A DNA stretch of 64,000 nucleotides from Manis javanica (Eukaryota; Chordata; Mammalia; Pholidota; Manidae): assembly GCF_040802235.1 (NCBI RefSeq), contig NC_133172.1, positions 63,743,613 through 63,807,612 of the forward strand. Reading direction: 5' to 3'. The notes under the pieces were generated by a model, which worked only from the letters and a program-made list of their open reading frames with translations, was not told the DNA's origin and did no database searches. This document shows, one piece after another, positions 22,201 through 34,200 of the stretch (position 1 is its first letter; each line of letters begins with the position of its first letter). Both the position numbers and the translations under genes were made by a program.

Positions 22201-25200
22201 GGGGAGGCTGCCAGGCTACGCTCTGGGAAGCTGTTCCTCCTGAGCAGCCACAAACATTTGCTGTTTACTCTGCTTACCTGGGATGGTGGGGTGTTGCTTT
22301 GCCCTCCAGCCCTTCGTGCCCTGGCCCAGGGAGCTGCCCTGTGTCAACTGCCCTGGCCTGGAAGGAGCACGTGGGGTGGGGCCTGCACGCCAGCCCCTCT
22401 GCCCTGGACCTCAGCTCCCCCCAGCTGTGGCTGTCCTGGGTTCAGGCCCCCTGCACACCCCCCGCAGGCCCAGGGGACAGCCTGCCTACCTCCAGCCCCG
22501 GGACTACACCGTCTCTCCCATGGGCTCTGGAGCTGGCCCACCCCTCTGCACAGAGCCCTTTAAGTAAATGCCCTCTGTTAACCCTGAGCCTGCCCCCTGG
22601 CTGCCTCTGCCTTCCCCAGACACTTGGATGACCAGTCAGCCAGCTAGTGGCCCCTGCAAATGCTTCTACCCCACTCACTGGCCAGGGAGGCCCCTGAGCA
22701 GCAGGTGAGAGGCTCCCCACCTGCTGGCTGACCCCGGCATCGAGTAGGCCCTTGGGGCAGACATACATAGCCCTGCCTGGTGTTGGACAAGCTGCCCTGG
22801 TGGGGAGTGGGCGCCCTACTGGAGGCCCCCACGGCCTGACCCTCCCTGACGGGCTGTGTGCGCCTGCTTGTTTCTTCATCTGCAAACGGCCCTGGGCCTG
22901 AACCAGAGGTAGGGCCTTGGGGGCCAGGGGCCCAGGCGCCTGGCCGCCTCGCTCTATGCTCGTCGGCCTTATAGGGCCCAGGTCATCTCCCACCACCAAC
23001 AGAGCTGCAAACACTCGACCCGCTTTTGTTTCCTGTTGGGCGACGTCTTGTTGGTGCCTAGCCCCCAGGCAGCGGGCATTTGGAAACCACTGACTGGCGG
23101 CCACAGTTGGCATCAGTGCTGGTTGGCCCCCTCCTGGGGAGCGCTGGCTGCAGAAGGGAGCCCAGCGCTCTGCCGCCCACTGGTCCTGCTCCAGGGATCG
23201 CCCCTCCTCAGGGGCCCAATGTGAGCTGAAACCTGTTAGCGCCCCCCGGTGTGAACTGTCTCAGGAGCACCTTTGGGGCCAGAGGTGACATACTGGCTGG
23301 GCACCAGGCCCGCAGGAGCAGTGCACCTCGTTCGGGGGCCTCCCCTGCTCTGGGATGGGGAGTGGATGCGGCACAGGCCACAGAGGACCCCCGGTGGGGC
23401 AGGAGACCCCGCTGCCGCTCTCTTTTCTCACCGGCGAGCCCCTGTGGTGGGCACGACACACACATGCTGGGCAACACTGATGACAGCCCCTGGCAGTCAC
23501 TCCGGCCAGCCCGGAGACGGCCCACTGCCGCGGGGACTTCACCATGCGGGGGGCTCACTCCCCATGGCAAAGCGGGGCCCTCACCTGGGACCCGAACCTT
23601 TCAGAGGCTTCTGAGGCGTGTGACTGCCTGTGCCTCCGGGGCCCCCACCCACCAGCCGCTGGCCCTCCTGGCCCGGCCTCCCCGCAGCTCCCTTACCAGC
23701 GTGCCCCGGCGCCTCGGTCCTCCTGCGGCCTGCTTGCCCGCGCTGGCCAGTGCTCCCTCCCTTGGGCTGCCGGGCAGTCTCAGCAACTTGCTAAAGAGAT
23801 GCCGAAAATAGCCCCCGGCCACAAGTGCCTTCATTCCCACAACAGGTGTGTTACTAAGTTAGACCACACACGTGTCCTGGGCCGAAGTTTGGGGGCACAC
23901 ACTAGCACCCCTGTGGCTCCCCCCCACCCCTGGGGCCTGTGTGGGGGTTGGCCTAGGACGAGGCTCTCTTGCCAGCCCCTCTCTTTGCCGCAGGGCGCTG
24001 CTGCTGTTGCATCAGAGCGACACACAGCCCTGAAGGCCCCACCCGGGTGCCCCGGGCACCAGAGTGAATCCAGGGCTCATGGGTAACAGCAAAGAGGGCG
24101 ACGACATCAGGAGGCAGGAGTGACACAATTGCTGCATAGCCCTCCTTCTCAAGCCCTGGAGCCACACACAGGCCGCACCTGGGCCGTGCAGCCCAACTGC
24201 CTGGGGCAGGGGCCTGCCCCGGCATGCCAGGCCCAGCTGACGTGCTGGCTGACAAACGCCTGAGCGTCGCCCATGGGAGTGTGCTGCTGTGGCCGTCAGC
24301 TGCAGCCGGGCACTCGGGCATTCGTGTCCGCTGGTGACCGGTGTCTGTGAGCACCCGGTGTGTGCCAGGCCTCAGTCACACGACCAGCGGCATCTCGTAG
24401 CACCTCATGATCGCCCTCGCCATCAGGTGCCACGATGACTTCCATTTTACAGGCGGGGAAACTGAGCCCAGGAGCTGAGAAGCTGGGACTCGACCTCGTG
24501 ATGGCTGAGCTATGGACTTGCTGTTGACCAACTATCTTCTCCCAACCAGGGTCCCCCTTGGGTGCCCTGCTTTGCGGTCGGGAGCAGGAGGCTCAGAGAG
24601 GCTGTCTAGCTGCCCAGCATCATGTGGCGCGTGGGCAGCAGGGCTGAGGCATGAACTCAGGCTGTGACTCGGGGACCCCGACTGCCCCCTCTCCTGAAGT
24701 GCCCCTGGGACTCCTCTCCTGTGTCTGGGAGAAGGCAGCACACACATGCCCAGCGTGGTGTGTGGGCAGTGGGCACCTGGCAGGGCCTCCTGGGAGGCCT
24801 GTGGTTTTTTTTATTTTACTTACAGAGACAGACCATAGACCACTTTAAGCAGCCGTGAAAGCGGCCATGGGGCAGAGACATCGCTGGCCCATCCTCTCCA
24901 TCTGTAAGCAAAATAAGAAAAACATGCTGTCAGGAAAGAGGCTGCAGGCAGGCGCTCCGCCTGCCTCCTGACAGCAGTTTGGGGACAGGACCCTGTCACC
25001 ACCTTGGTGTTCCTCTCTTTGGCCTGTCTCCTCCCCTGGAAATTAAGGGGTTGGACTGAGAATCTTGCAGGGCCATCTCCTGTGGGACCTTCTTGGGGTC
25101 TACAAGAATTTTGGTGCCCCCATTGGCATGGTGGGCACTGGAAGGCACCTGGGGTCCCCCCTTGGCGCTATCTTCCCAAGCGGACCCGGCTTGCTCTCCA

Positions 25201-28200
25201 TGGACGGACAAGCTAGTGGCGGTTCCAGAACAAAGCCCAGGACTGAGCTGCTGCGAAGGGAGGACACAGCCAGGGAGAGACCTGACCGGTGCGAGCTGGG
25301 GAGAGCTGGCGAAGCCGCTGGAGGCAGGCCGCATGGCTGCAGCAGAGAGCGGGCCCTGTCACAGGGGTGACCTGGGGCAGGGTGGGGCGCTGGCCCTCGG
25401 TGGGCGCCCCCAGCTGCAGAGTAGCCCCTCCAGCCACAACCCAGCTGCAGCTCCGAAACCAGCCTGTGCTCAGGAGCCACCAGGCGAGGGGCAGCAAGGA
25501 CACACAGCCCAAGGGCTGTGGCCCAGGTCAGCCTCCGGCCGGCCCAGTTCCTATGCTGGGGCCGGGCAAGCTGGGGTGGTTCTTGGCAGGAATCCATAGC
25601 TGAGTGCGGGGCTGCAACCAGGTGCACAGACACGGTGAGCCCCCCGGGGTCAGGGAACTCCACAGGTCAGGGAACGAACCTGAGGCCACCCTGGAGGCGG
25701 CCAGAGACCCAGACAGTGCCCCCCAGGAGGCTGATGGCACTGCAGTCGGCTTCAGAGAGAAGGGCCGCTTATCTTTTACAAACGACAAGCTCTAAATGAA
25801 GCTTTGACTCCAGAAATGTGAGCTGAGGCGGGGGTGGGGGGGCAGGAAGGGTCTGGGAAGCCCTTAGCCACACGTAGGCCCACCACCCCTACATCTGTTC
25901 CCAGCATTTTGAGAGCCAGCGGGGTATCCCCAGCCCAGGCCAGCGGGTCCCCAGAGCTATGCTTTCTGGACATGGGCCCCTGGAGCATGAAGAGAAGCAG
26001 GCTGAGGGAGGGGGGCACACAGGGTTGGGGTGCGAGTGGGGGGCCCTCGGCTGCCTGTCCAATGGCCTGCTGGCTTCTCCACGAGGGACAGAGTGACGTC
26101 ACGGTGGGGGCGGGTTTTGGGCCAGCTGTGGCCTGTTCCTTGGGAGCAGCTGCCCCATCATGAATAACGGCACCCCCCCACCCCCCGGCTAAGGTGTATG
26201 TGCGGGAGTCAAAGACGCCCCGAGCCTTGCTCTCTGCCTACGAGGCCGGAGGGGTGGCAGCTGTTCAGGGGACGGGACTCTGCCTGCGGCTCAGCCGGGA
26301 AGTGAGGACTGACCCTTCAGGAAAGGAGGCTGACCTGGCCAGCAGTTGCCACGTGAGAACAGCAGCCTCGGCCCTTTCTGGTGCGGCTCGGAGGAGAAGG
26401 GGCTGGACCCTTCTGCGCCGAGCACAGGTGCAGGGCAGGGTGTTTGGCTATTAAGTTCCTACTGTGCGCAGGGATGTGCCTAGTTTCAGGCATCTGCACT
26501 GGGAGCAGGTGGTGGTACTCCGTTTATCAAACAGACTCTTGGAGGGGCCAGGAGGCTGGCTTAAAGCCAATATCCTGCACACTAGGGGCCAAGCCTGCCC
26601 TGAACTTGGGCGGCCTGACCCCACAGCCAATACCTTCTCCAGCTGGAGGCTAGGTTATGCCCAGGCCCCAGGGAAGCCGCTGCCCACCTCAGCTGGCAGG
26701 ACCAGCACGCTTCTTGTCCAGGGATAAAGGGAGCCAGGCTGGGCCTGGCAGTCTGCCCTGGGCTCTGGGGAGGGGAGGGGGCCCGAGGGAGCCGCTCTCA
26801 CTTCTCAGCGCAGTGGGACCAGGGGCCACAAGGCCGAGGAGTTTGAGGCTCCTCTCCCAGACGGGAGCTTCACTCAGGTTTCAGAGCCTGGGGCGGAGTC
26901 CCAACTGGGGAGCTTTCTGGGCCCTGGACATGGTGGGGGACCCTGGATTCTCGCCATTATCCATCAGAAACATGAGATGCACCGTGAAAGCTCCTGGTCC
27001 TGGGGGACAGGAAACCCTGTCCCACACCAGCCCAAGCCTAGACGCCACCTTCCCATCCGCCCAGGACCCCAAAGTCACCGACTCAAAGGAATGGGGCCCT
27101 GGTGGTGACTGGACTGTGGCAGCCTACCCAGAGCTTCCCAGGGCTGCCGGGACCCACCAGAGGCCCAGCCTGCCCACCCCGTTGCCAGCGGCCAAGGCCC
27201 CTGCTGACCCCAGTTCCTGGCCAGCCCTCACACCCCGCTGAGGCCTGGCTGCGGGGCTGCTGGTGTCTGAGCTCCTCCAAGGCCAGAGCCGCCTCCCGTG
27301 GGCCTTCCAGGGGGACGCAGGCCCGGGGGGCTTCCCTGCACTCAGGTGGCCTGCTGTGGGGCCCTCTCTGAGCAACAGGTGCAACACTGACTGATGGAGT
27401 GCTCACGATACGCTCGTCCTTCGGTAAGAACTTCTAACCCACTCATCCTCATGGTATTACCACTGGGGAGACCATGGCCAGCCCCTCTTTATGGGTGAGG
27501 AAGACCCGGTCCAGAGAGGTTAAGCAGCTTGCCGAAGTCCACACAGCTACAAAGCAGAGGAGCTAGGATTTGAACCTCAAAGCCTGGGCTCTGAGCTGTG
27601 ATGGGATGTGCCCTCTCAAGGGCCTCACAGTGGGCGTTCAGGGGTTCAGGGTGGAGGGACCACAGCAATGGTTCAGCTCCAAACAGCTGGAGGGGCTCCC
27701 CACTCAGCCCTACTTTGACACGGCTGCTCCTCATTTACCAAACCCTGGCTATGGGGTTACTCACGTGTATGGGGTGTGAAGGAGAGGTGCCGCGTGGCCT
27801 CCTGGGCTGGGGCGGGTGGTGGGGGTGGCATGTTGGGGGGCGTGGCCCGGGGCTGCGTCTTCACCTCGGCTGGGGAGTCGGGCATTGCTGCAGCCCTGCC
27901 CTTTCTGTCTGTTGCTGGAGACAGCCGAGTCCATGCAGGGGGGAGAAAGAGAGAGAGTGAAGCAGGCTGAGGGGTAGAGGGAGCTGGCAGCTGCCTCGGC
28001 CTCACCCACTCCGCCAGGACCCCCACCAGCAGCTGGCTTTGGGCCTGAGCTGCCGGGCCCCATCCCAAGGCCCAGTCCATCCAGAGAAGCTCCAGGTGTG
28101 CATCCCAGCCACCTGAGGCCCCGGGGCGGGGCTGGCTCAGCCCACTGCAGGTGGGTGCGGGGTGCAGCTGCAGGATCCCTGGGCTGGCCGGCACAGGGCT

Positions 28201-31200
28201 CGTGTCCTCCCTGTGGGGGAGGCCTAGGGGGCTCTGGTTTTCTTTCTGCAGACTAGGGAGTCAGGTGGCGCTGCCTCCCAGACAGCATGCCACTCACACA
28301 CCCTGCCCTGTCAGCATCCCCTGGAGGACGTGCTCAGACAAAGGTGCCGGCCTCCCCACCCCGACTTCTGATGCGGGGAGCCTGGGGGAGCCTGAGAATC
28401 TGCACTCCTAGCAGGTTCCCGGGGGGGGGGGGGCCTGCCGTAGGTGGTTGAGACGCCGCTAGAGAAACCACGTTCCGAGGGCCCCATCAGTGCTCAGTTG
28501 CTATGACGTTTGTCTAGGGGTCTTCCCTGGTGGGGGGGGAACCTCTGTTTTAACGATCTCCTGGCGTGGATGAGTCCCAGGACCAGCCACTAAGGAACAC
28601 TGATTTCAGGCTGTTCTAGGTCTGGCCACTCCAAGTGTGGTCCCAGACTGGCGGGTCCCCTGGACACTGTGCTAGCATCCCTTGGTCTGGTGCCCTGCTC
28701 TGGGTCCAGTGTATGGAGAAGGGTGGAGATGGCCACAAAGGATCAAGGCCTGGGAGGGCCCTGAGCCCATGGCCACAGGGAAAAGGCTTCCGGGCCATCT
28801 GACCACCCACACGAAGCCTGAGCCAGCAGCTGCCGGGTATCCCTCGTAGGCGGAGAGGGGTGAGCCCCTGGGCCTCCCCCTCCGCCTTGGCTCAGGGTCA
28901 GCCAGTGCCCGGGCAGGCCGCAAAGACCCGGGAGTGGCAGCTGGGGTCCTGGGAGGCCCAGCTGCTCAGCGCCATCGATGTGGGTGTCTTCTACCTGTTA
29001 CAAACAGCAGGCCCACACTGCCCCCTGCTCTGTGGTGTCCTGCTAGGACACCAGCAGCCTCAGCCAGAGCCAGGGGACCGTGGGCTGGGGCCCCAGACAG
29101 GGCTCCGCACCCGCTAGCTTCCACTGCATGGCCACACTTCTTGTCCCCTCTGCTCCCTCACCCTCCCTTCCCAGGGGCCCCCATGGCCCGGGCGGCTGTG
29201 GAGACACACATGTGCATCTGGGGTGCCCAGCCTCTGGATGATGATGAGGAATTCTGGTGATGGTATTTACCATAGTACTGAGCAGCCCCCCACAGGTGGG
29301 GCTGACAGCCCTCTGCCCCCCAGGCCTCGCGGAGTGATGTGAGAAGCCCCCTCGTCAGCAGGATGGGGATAGGGAAGCAACGGTGATGAGCAGCCCGCCG
29401 GGTTAGGCAGCACCTGCTCCCGTCGGGCGCCCTGCCCCCACGGCCTGCCTGTCAGGAAGCTGATGGCCAGGCACACGTGCACAGCAGCTGTGGGTGCCCA
29501 TCAATGCCGCGCCTGCTGCAGGGCCCGTGGCCAGTCCCCGCTGACAACCAAAGAAGGCAAACGCGGCTGGCACGGCTGCCCCAGGCCACCCTGGGGGTCC
29601 AGACCTGTCTCTGCAGGGCCGCCCAGGGGCAGCTGCAGAGGGCATTTCAGGTTGGGCTGGGACACCGGGGACACAGGGTCTGTGCCTTTCCAGTTCCTTC
29701 TCTGCTGGGGCTTCCTTGCAGCTTCACAAACAGCCCAGAAGAGCGATGGACAGGAGCCCAGCTGGAGCCGCACGGGGAGCTTGTGGGCGGCCTTGCTGTG
29801 CACCCCACATGCCGTGCTCATTCAGTGAGAGCTGTGCCCGGGGGGAGGTGGGCCTAGGAGACAGAGGGTGACCCAGGTGCTGGCCCCTGGGAGCTGCTTG
29901 TGGACACTCTCATCCATAGTACCCGCTGGCCACATGAGCACTGGGCAACGCCCACTGGGGCCCAGCCCCCTCCCCTCCTCTGGCAGAAGGGGACGACGGG
30001 GAGGCCCGAGCTGTCCAGTCACTAAGACCCGCAATCACTGCGGGAGCCCTGGGGAGTGCAGGCCGGCATGGCAGTTGGCCCTGGGCACAAAGCACGAGGG
30101 GCGCCTGTGGGTCTGCCAGGTTCCAGAGCCCCTGGTCATGGTCAGCACACTCTTCTCCTTCCAGAAGCACCGAGGTGGACCCGGCTGCAGCGGGGGCTTC
30201 CCCGCGGCTCTTGCAGGCCCCACTGCCCACCCTGAGCTGGGGGTCACAGGCTCTCTGCCCAGGAGCACAGGGGCACAGTGCAGGGCCTCACGAGTCCCCC
30301 TTGCACGTCCTCTGCATTGGCTCTGTGGCCTCTCGGCTGTGTGACCTCAGCAGGTCACTTCACCTCTGAGCTTCTCTGCTCTGTGAGGGGGTGCTGGCCA
30401 GCACCTCCCTAGTCCACTCTCGTGAGCACCCAGGGACATCTGCCGTGTGGAGCCGCCTGTGTGCTGGCCTCTCGGGGAGGCCACCCCAGACAGCAGAGGG
30501 GCGGGGCCCCCAGACGGGAGCAGAAGTGGAGTGCGGATGGCAAGGAACAGCGTGTGTGGTCGAGGAACTGAGGCGAGAGCGTGCAGTGCTCCAGCTGGGC
30601 GGGACGGGTGCAGAGGGACCAGGAAGGAGCGCCAGGCTGGGCCGCTGGTGTGGGTGCTGGGGGGGTGGCAGCAGGGCGCCACTCGGGGCTCCTGCCTCGA
30701 GCCCCCACTGCACGCGGGGCCCCGCCGGCTCTTACCCGACCAGTTCTGGGGCCCCCGCCCCACCCCATCCACCTGCTTTTGCCCCTCCCCCCGCACACAG
30801 AGCGGCCTTCTTCCCTTTCGGGGGCTCAGCTCTACCCTCCTTCCTCTGGAGAGGAGCCCCCAGACCTGAGCTCTGCCACCCTGCTCAGCCCCCCCGGGAT
30901 GTCACCCCACTCTGGGATGGCCTTGCTTCCTGGCCCAGTGGCCCGTAGACCTGGTTGCTGGATTCCAGAGGTCGGGCTGTGCCTTCACAGGGTGTGAGTG
31001 TGGACATGGGGTGGAGGCCGCCACCGAGCAGCCCTCCAGGGGGAGGAGGCTGAGAGCCTTTCTCCGGGGTCCCTCCACTTAGGAGGGGGTGCGGGCTGCT
31101 GAGAGGCTAGGGACCCACCCACTGCTTGTTCCGGCGCAGACGGCAGGGCTGTCAACCACAGCCCAGGGTCCTGCTCCCGTGGCACAGTCCCTGCCTCCAG

Positions 31201-34200
31201 AACGGCCACACCCTTCCCCCTCCTCCAGTTAAGCCATCCAGGGTGGTGGCTATTAAATATCATTATAATTATTATTCTGTGCCCCTCCCTGCACCCCGAG
31301 CTGTGTGGAAGCCCTGAGGGCCGCAGCCTGAAGGCAAACAGCCGCCCAGCTGCCGGACAGGGGGCAGCCTTGTTCTCCGGCAGCTGGCGTCCCGGCCTGC
31401 CCCCCTCCAAGGCCCTGTGCAGAGCCAGGGGCCACTTCCAGGGCACCCAAGAGGCGGCTTGAGCTTCAGACTGGCAGCTGGGGGAGGGTCTTCCAGGGGG
31501 ACCCTGTGCCCATAAGCCAGCATGGGCAGGAGCTGCCCAGGGCTCGGGGTGGAAGGCCCTCCTGAACAAGGCCCCCTTCAGGGCTCCAATCTGCACCTCT
31601 GAGGTGGGGCCCAGGCAGCTGGATGTACATCTTTGAACATTTTTTTTTTCTTACAAGATTACATGTGCTAACAGCAGCCCCTGCGTAGGGCTTACCACCC
31701 CACCCCCCACGTGTGTTTGCTTGCCCCCCCCCCAGGAAAGGCAAAGCGACCCCGAGGACTGACTTTTACTGGGAATTCCACAGGCAACCCACCACCAGCC
31801 TGCGGGGTTCCAGCAAGCGGGAAGCAGGGAGCCCGAGGGCGGCGGCCGAGTGGACCAGCCCGGGCTTGGACCCCTTGCTGCCCGGGAACCACGGAACACA
31901 GGAGGGTAGCTGCCTGGGGGCTGAGGTTGGGGTGGGCTCTCCCTGGTCAGTGAGTGATGTGCGGGGACGGGTGGGCATGAGAACTATCCTCTCAGCGTCC
32001 AGGAGGAAGAAATGAGAGCCGGCCACCAACATCCCAGCCCCTCCCCAGCCCATCAGCAGCAAGGGGGTGGAGCCAGGGTCCGTGGCAGCCTCCGGCCCTC
32101 GGCCCCGTGGGTACCCAGGTCCTTCCCAGGCAGCCCGCCGGGCCGGCTTCATGAGCACAGAGACCGGCCTCGGTGAAATGAGGCTCCGTCTTCACCGAGC
32201 AGCCCGAAGTGCGGGATCTGCAGGGACGCGCAGCCCTGTCCCTGGCTGCCAAGGCCCCTGCCAGCCCTCGTGGAGCCCTGCATGGGGCGGTGGCCACAGC
32301 AGTCAGTGGCCTTGTGCTGTGGCAGGTGGGGAACAGCTCAGGGGGTGCCAGGACCTCCCCGGCTCCTGGCTCAGAGGAGGCAGGGGTTGCAGTGCCAGGG
32401 AACACGGAAAGGGGCATATCCTACAAACGGCCCAGCCGGCGGCTTGCGAACTGTTCCACAGCCGTCAGGGAGCGGCCGGCGCTCATCTTTACCTCACAGA
32501 TGGGGAGACCCAGGCACGATGGCTCTGCGGCCTGCCGGGCCCACAAAGCCTGGGGCCGGAAGGTGCCTGCCCCCATCACTGCTCTTCTAACTGCCCTCCA
32601 TCTCCCCTGCCCACCCAGGGCAGGGGCCCTGCTGGCAGCGAGTGGCCGGGTCTCCATTTCCGATTGCGTGTGTGGGAGCCGATCTGTGGTGTCCTGGTGA
32701 GCAAGTGGAGGCATCGGGTCCTCCCAGTCCCTGGGGACAGGGGCTTTGTCCTCAGGCCGGCTGCCCCACCTCCCACCACTTGAGAACATTCCCAGACCCT
32801 GGCGGCCGTGCTCCCCAGGGCTCCCTGGGGCCCGTGGGGGACCCTGTGTCTTTCCCAGACAGCATGACCAGTTCCCAGCTCAATGCTGCTAATCCGTCGC
32901 CAGAGCAAGCAGCTTTCCAAGGCCAGGCGGAGCTGGTGGGAAAGGACATGGAATGTGCCGGAAAAAGCCACCCCATTCATCACTGTCCACGTCCGCCTGT
33001 GGTTCCCAGCCCACCCTGCCTGGCTGAGAACTGGCCACAGCCCAGCTCTCCCACCCTGGGGCTCCAGAACCCTCCGCGCAAGGAGGGGCCACAGCAGCTC
33101 AGCCTTCCCGGCGATCCCCTCCGCAAACCCGCACTGCTGCTGGAAACAGCAGCCACCGCTTTGATCTTTTACAGTCTGACTTCTGCTGGTACCTCGTTCG
33201 ACCCTCACAGGAGCTGTGGGAAGTAGGAAGGTGGGCAGGTAACGACAGGTAACCCGCCTCAGGCCCTTTGCGCAGGCACTGATGGGCACCCACAGGCACC
33301 AGAGCCATGGTGTAAGGTCCTTGCTGCACATCAGGCCTTGGTGGAGCCGGGGAAAGGGATGAGCCTGTGCCCACTGCCCCCCAAGAGGCTGAGGAGGGGC
33401 AGAGCTGGGAGCTGGACTCTCATCTCTGAATCTCCAGCTTCTCTCTGTGGCTGGGCAGTGGGCTGATAATGTCCAACTCCTGCCAGGGTAACCACCTACT
33501 TGGCTTTCTTGGGTACCAGAGGGGTAAGCTGGCCCCTCTAAGACATATTTTAAGACTGGTATGAGACTGCTCCCCCACCCCTCAGCCAGCACCCTGCAAG
33601 TGCCCACAGGTCCTTTGTGACCAGCTGGCTCTCCACCCTCCCTTCCCACATGGCCCCCCTCCTGCCCCTCACCGCTGCTGCCTCAGGGCCTTTACACTGC
33701 TATTCTCTCTGCCAGAAATCCCTTCCTGACACCTGCATGGTTGGCTCACATCCTCCATGTCTTTGTCCAATCGTGATCTTCCTTCTCAGTGAAACCGAGT
33801 GCCCACATAGCACCAGGCACACAGAGGGTGCTCAGTGACCACCTGTGAATCACGAGGAGGACCCAGTCTGGGGACAGCAGGTCGCCACGGCCTCCCCAAC
33901 CCCACAGGCATCCTCTTGGCAGACATGAGTCCTGAAGCCCTGCCTCGACGTCTGCCCATGCAGCCCGCCACATTCAGGGGCGCCTCCTGGGGCTGGGTGC
34001 CCTCTGGGAGGCCTGGGGCCGGGCAGGGCTGGCTGCAGCTCAGTGCTCCCACCTGTTGGCAAGAGCCCGGGGCACCTCCCTGGGCACTCAGTCCTGCTCA
34101 GGTGGGACTCCCCGGGGAGGGAGGGGCAGCCCTGCTGAGGGGCATGGGTGGACCTGCTCCTTGTCAGGCCCAGCCTGGGCTGCCAGGGTTCCTTCCACCT

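Larger units (their letters stand above)
20747..24823 (-). other. CBFA2T3 intron 3
   Basis: A 4.08-kb intron with donor GTAAGT. It contains a CA-type microsatellite (about 21690-21945) and a MIR in minus orientation (24345-24505). Nothing else is recognised; the rest is GC-rich unique sequence. Confidence 0.6.

Noticed and set aside
28418..28434. Long G run as a possible functional G-quadruplex
   Set aside because: A plain homopolymer in an intron with no other signal; length may also be an assembly uncertainty.
32576..33649. 357-codon minus-strand open frame in intron 1
   Set aside because: No domain, no conserved motif, and overlapping open frames on the other strand. GC-rich chance frame.
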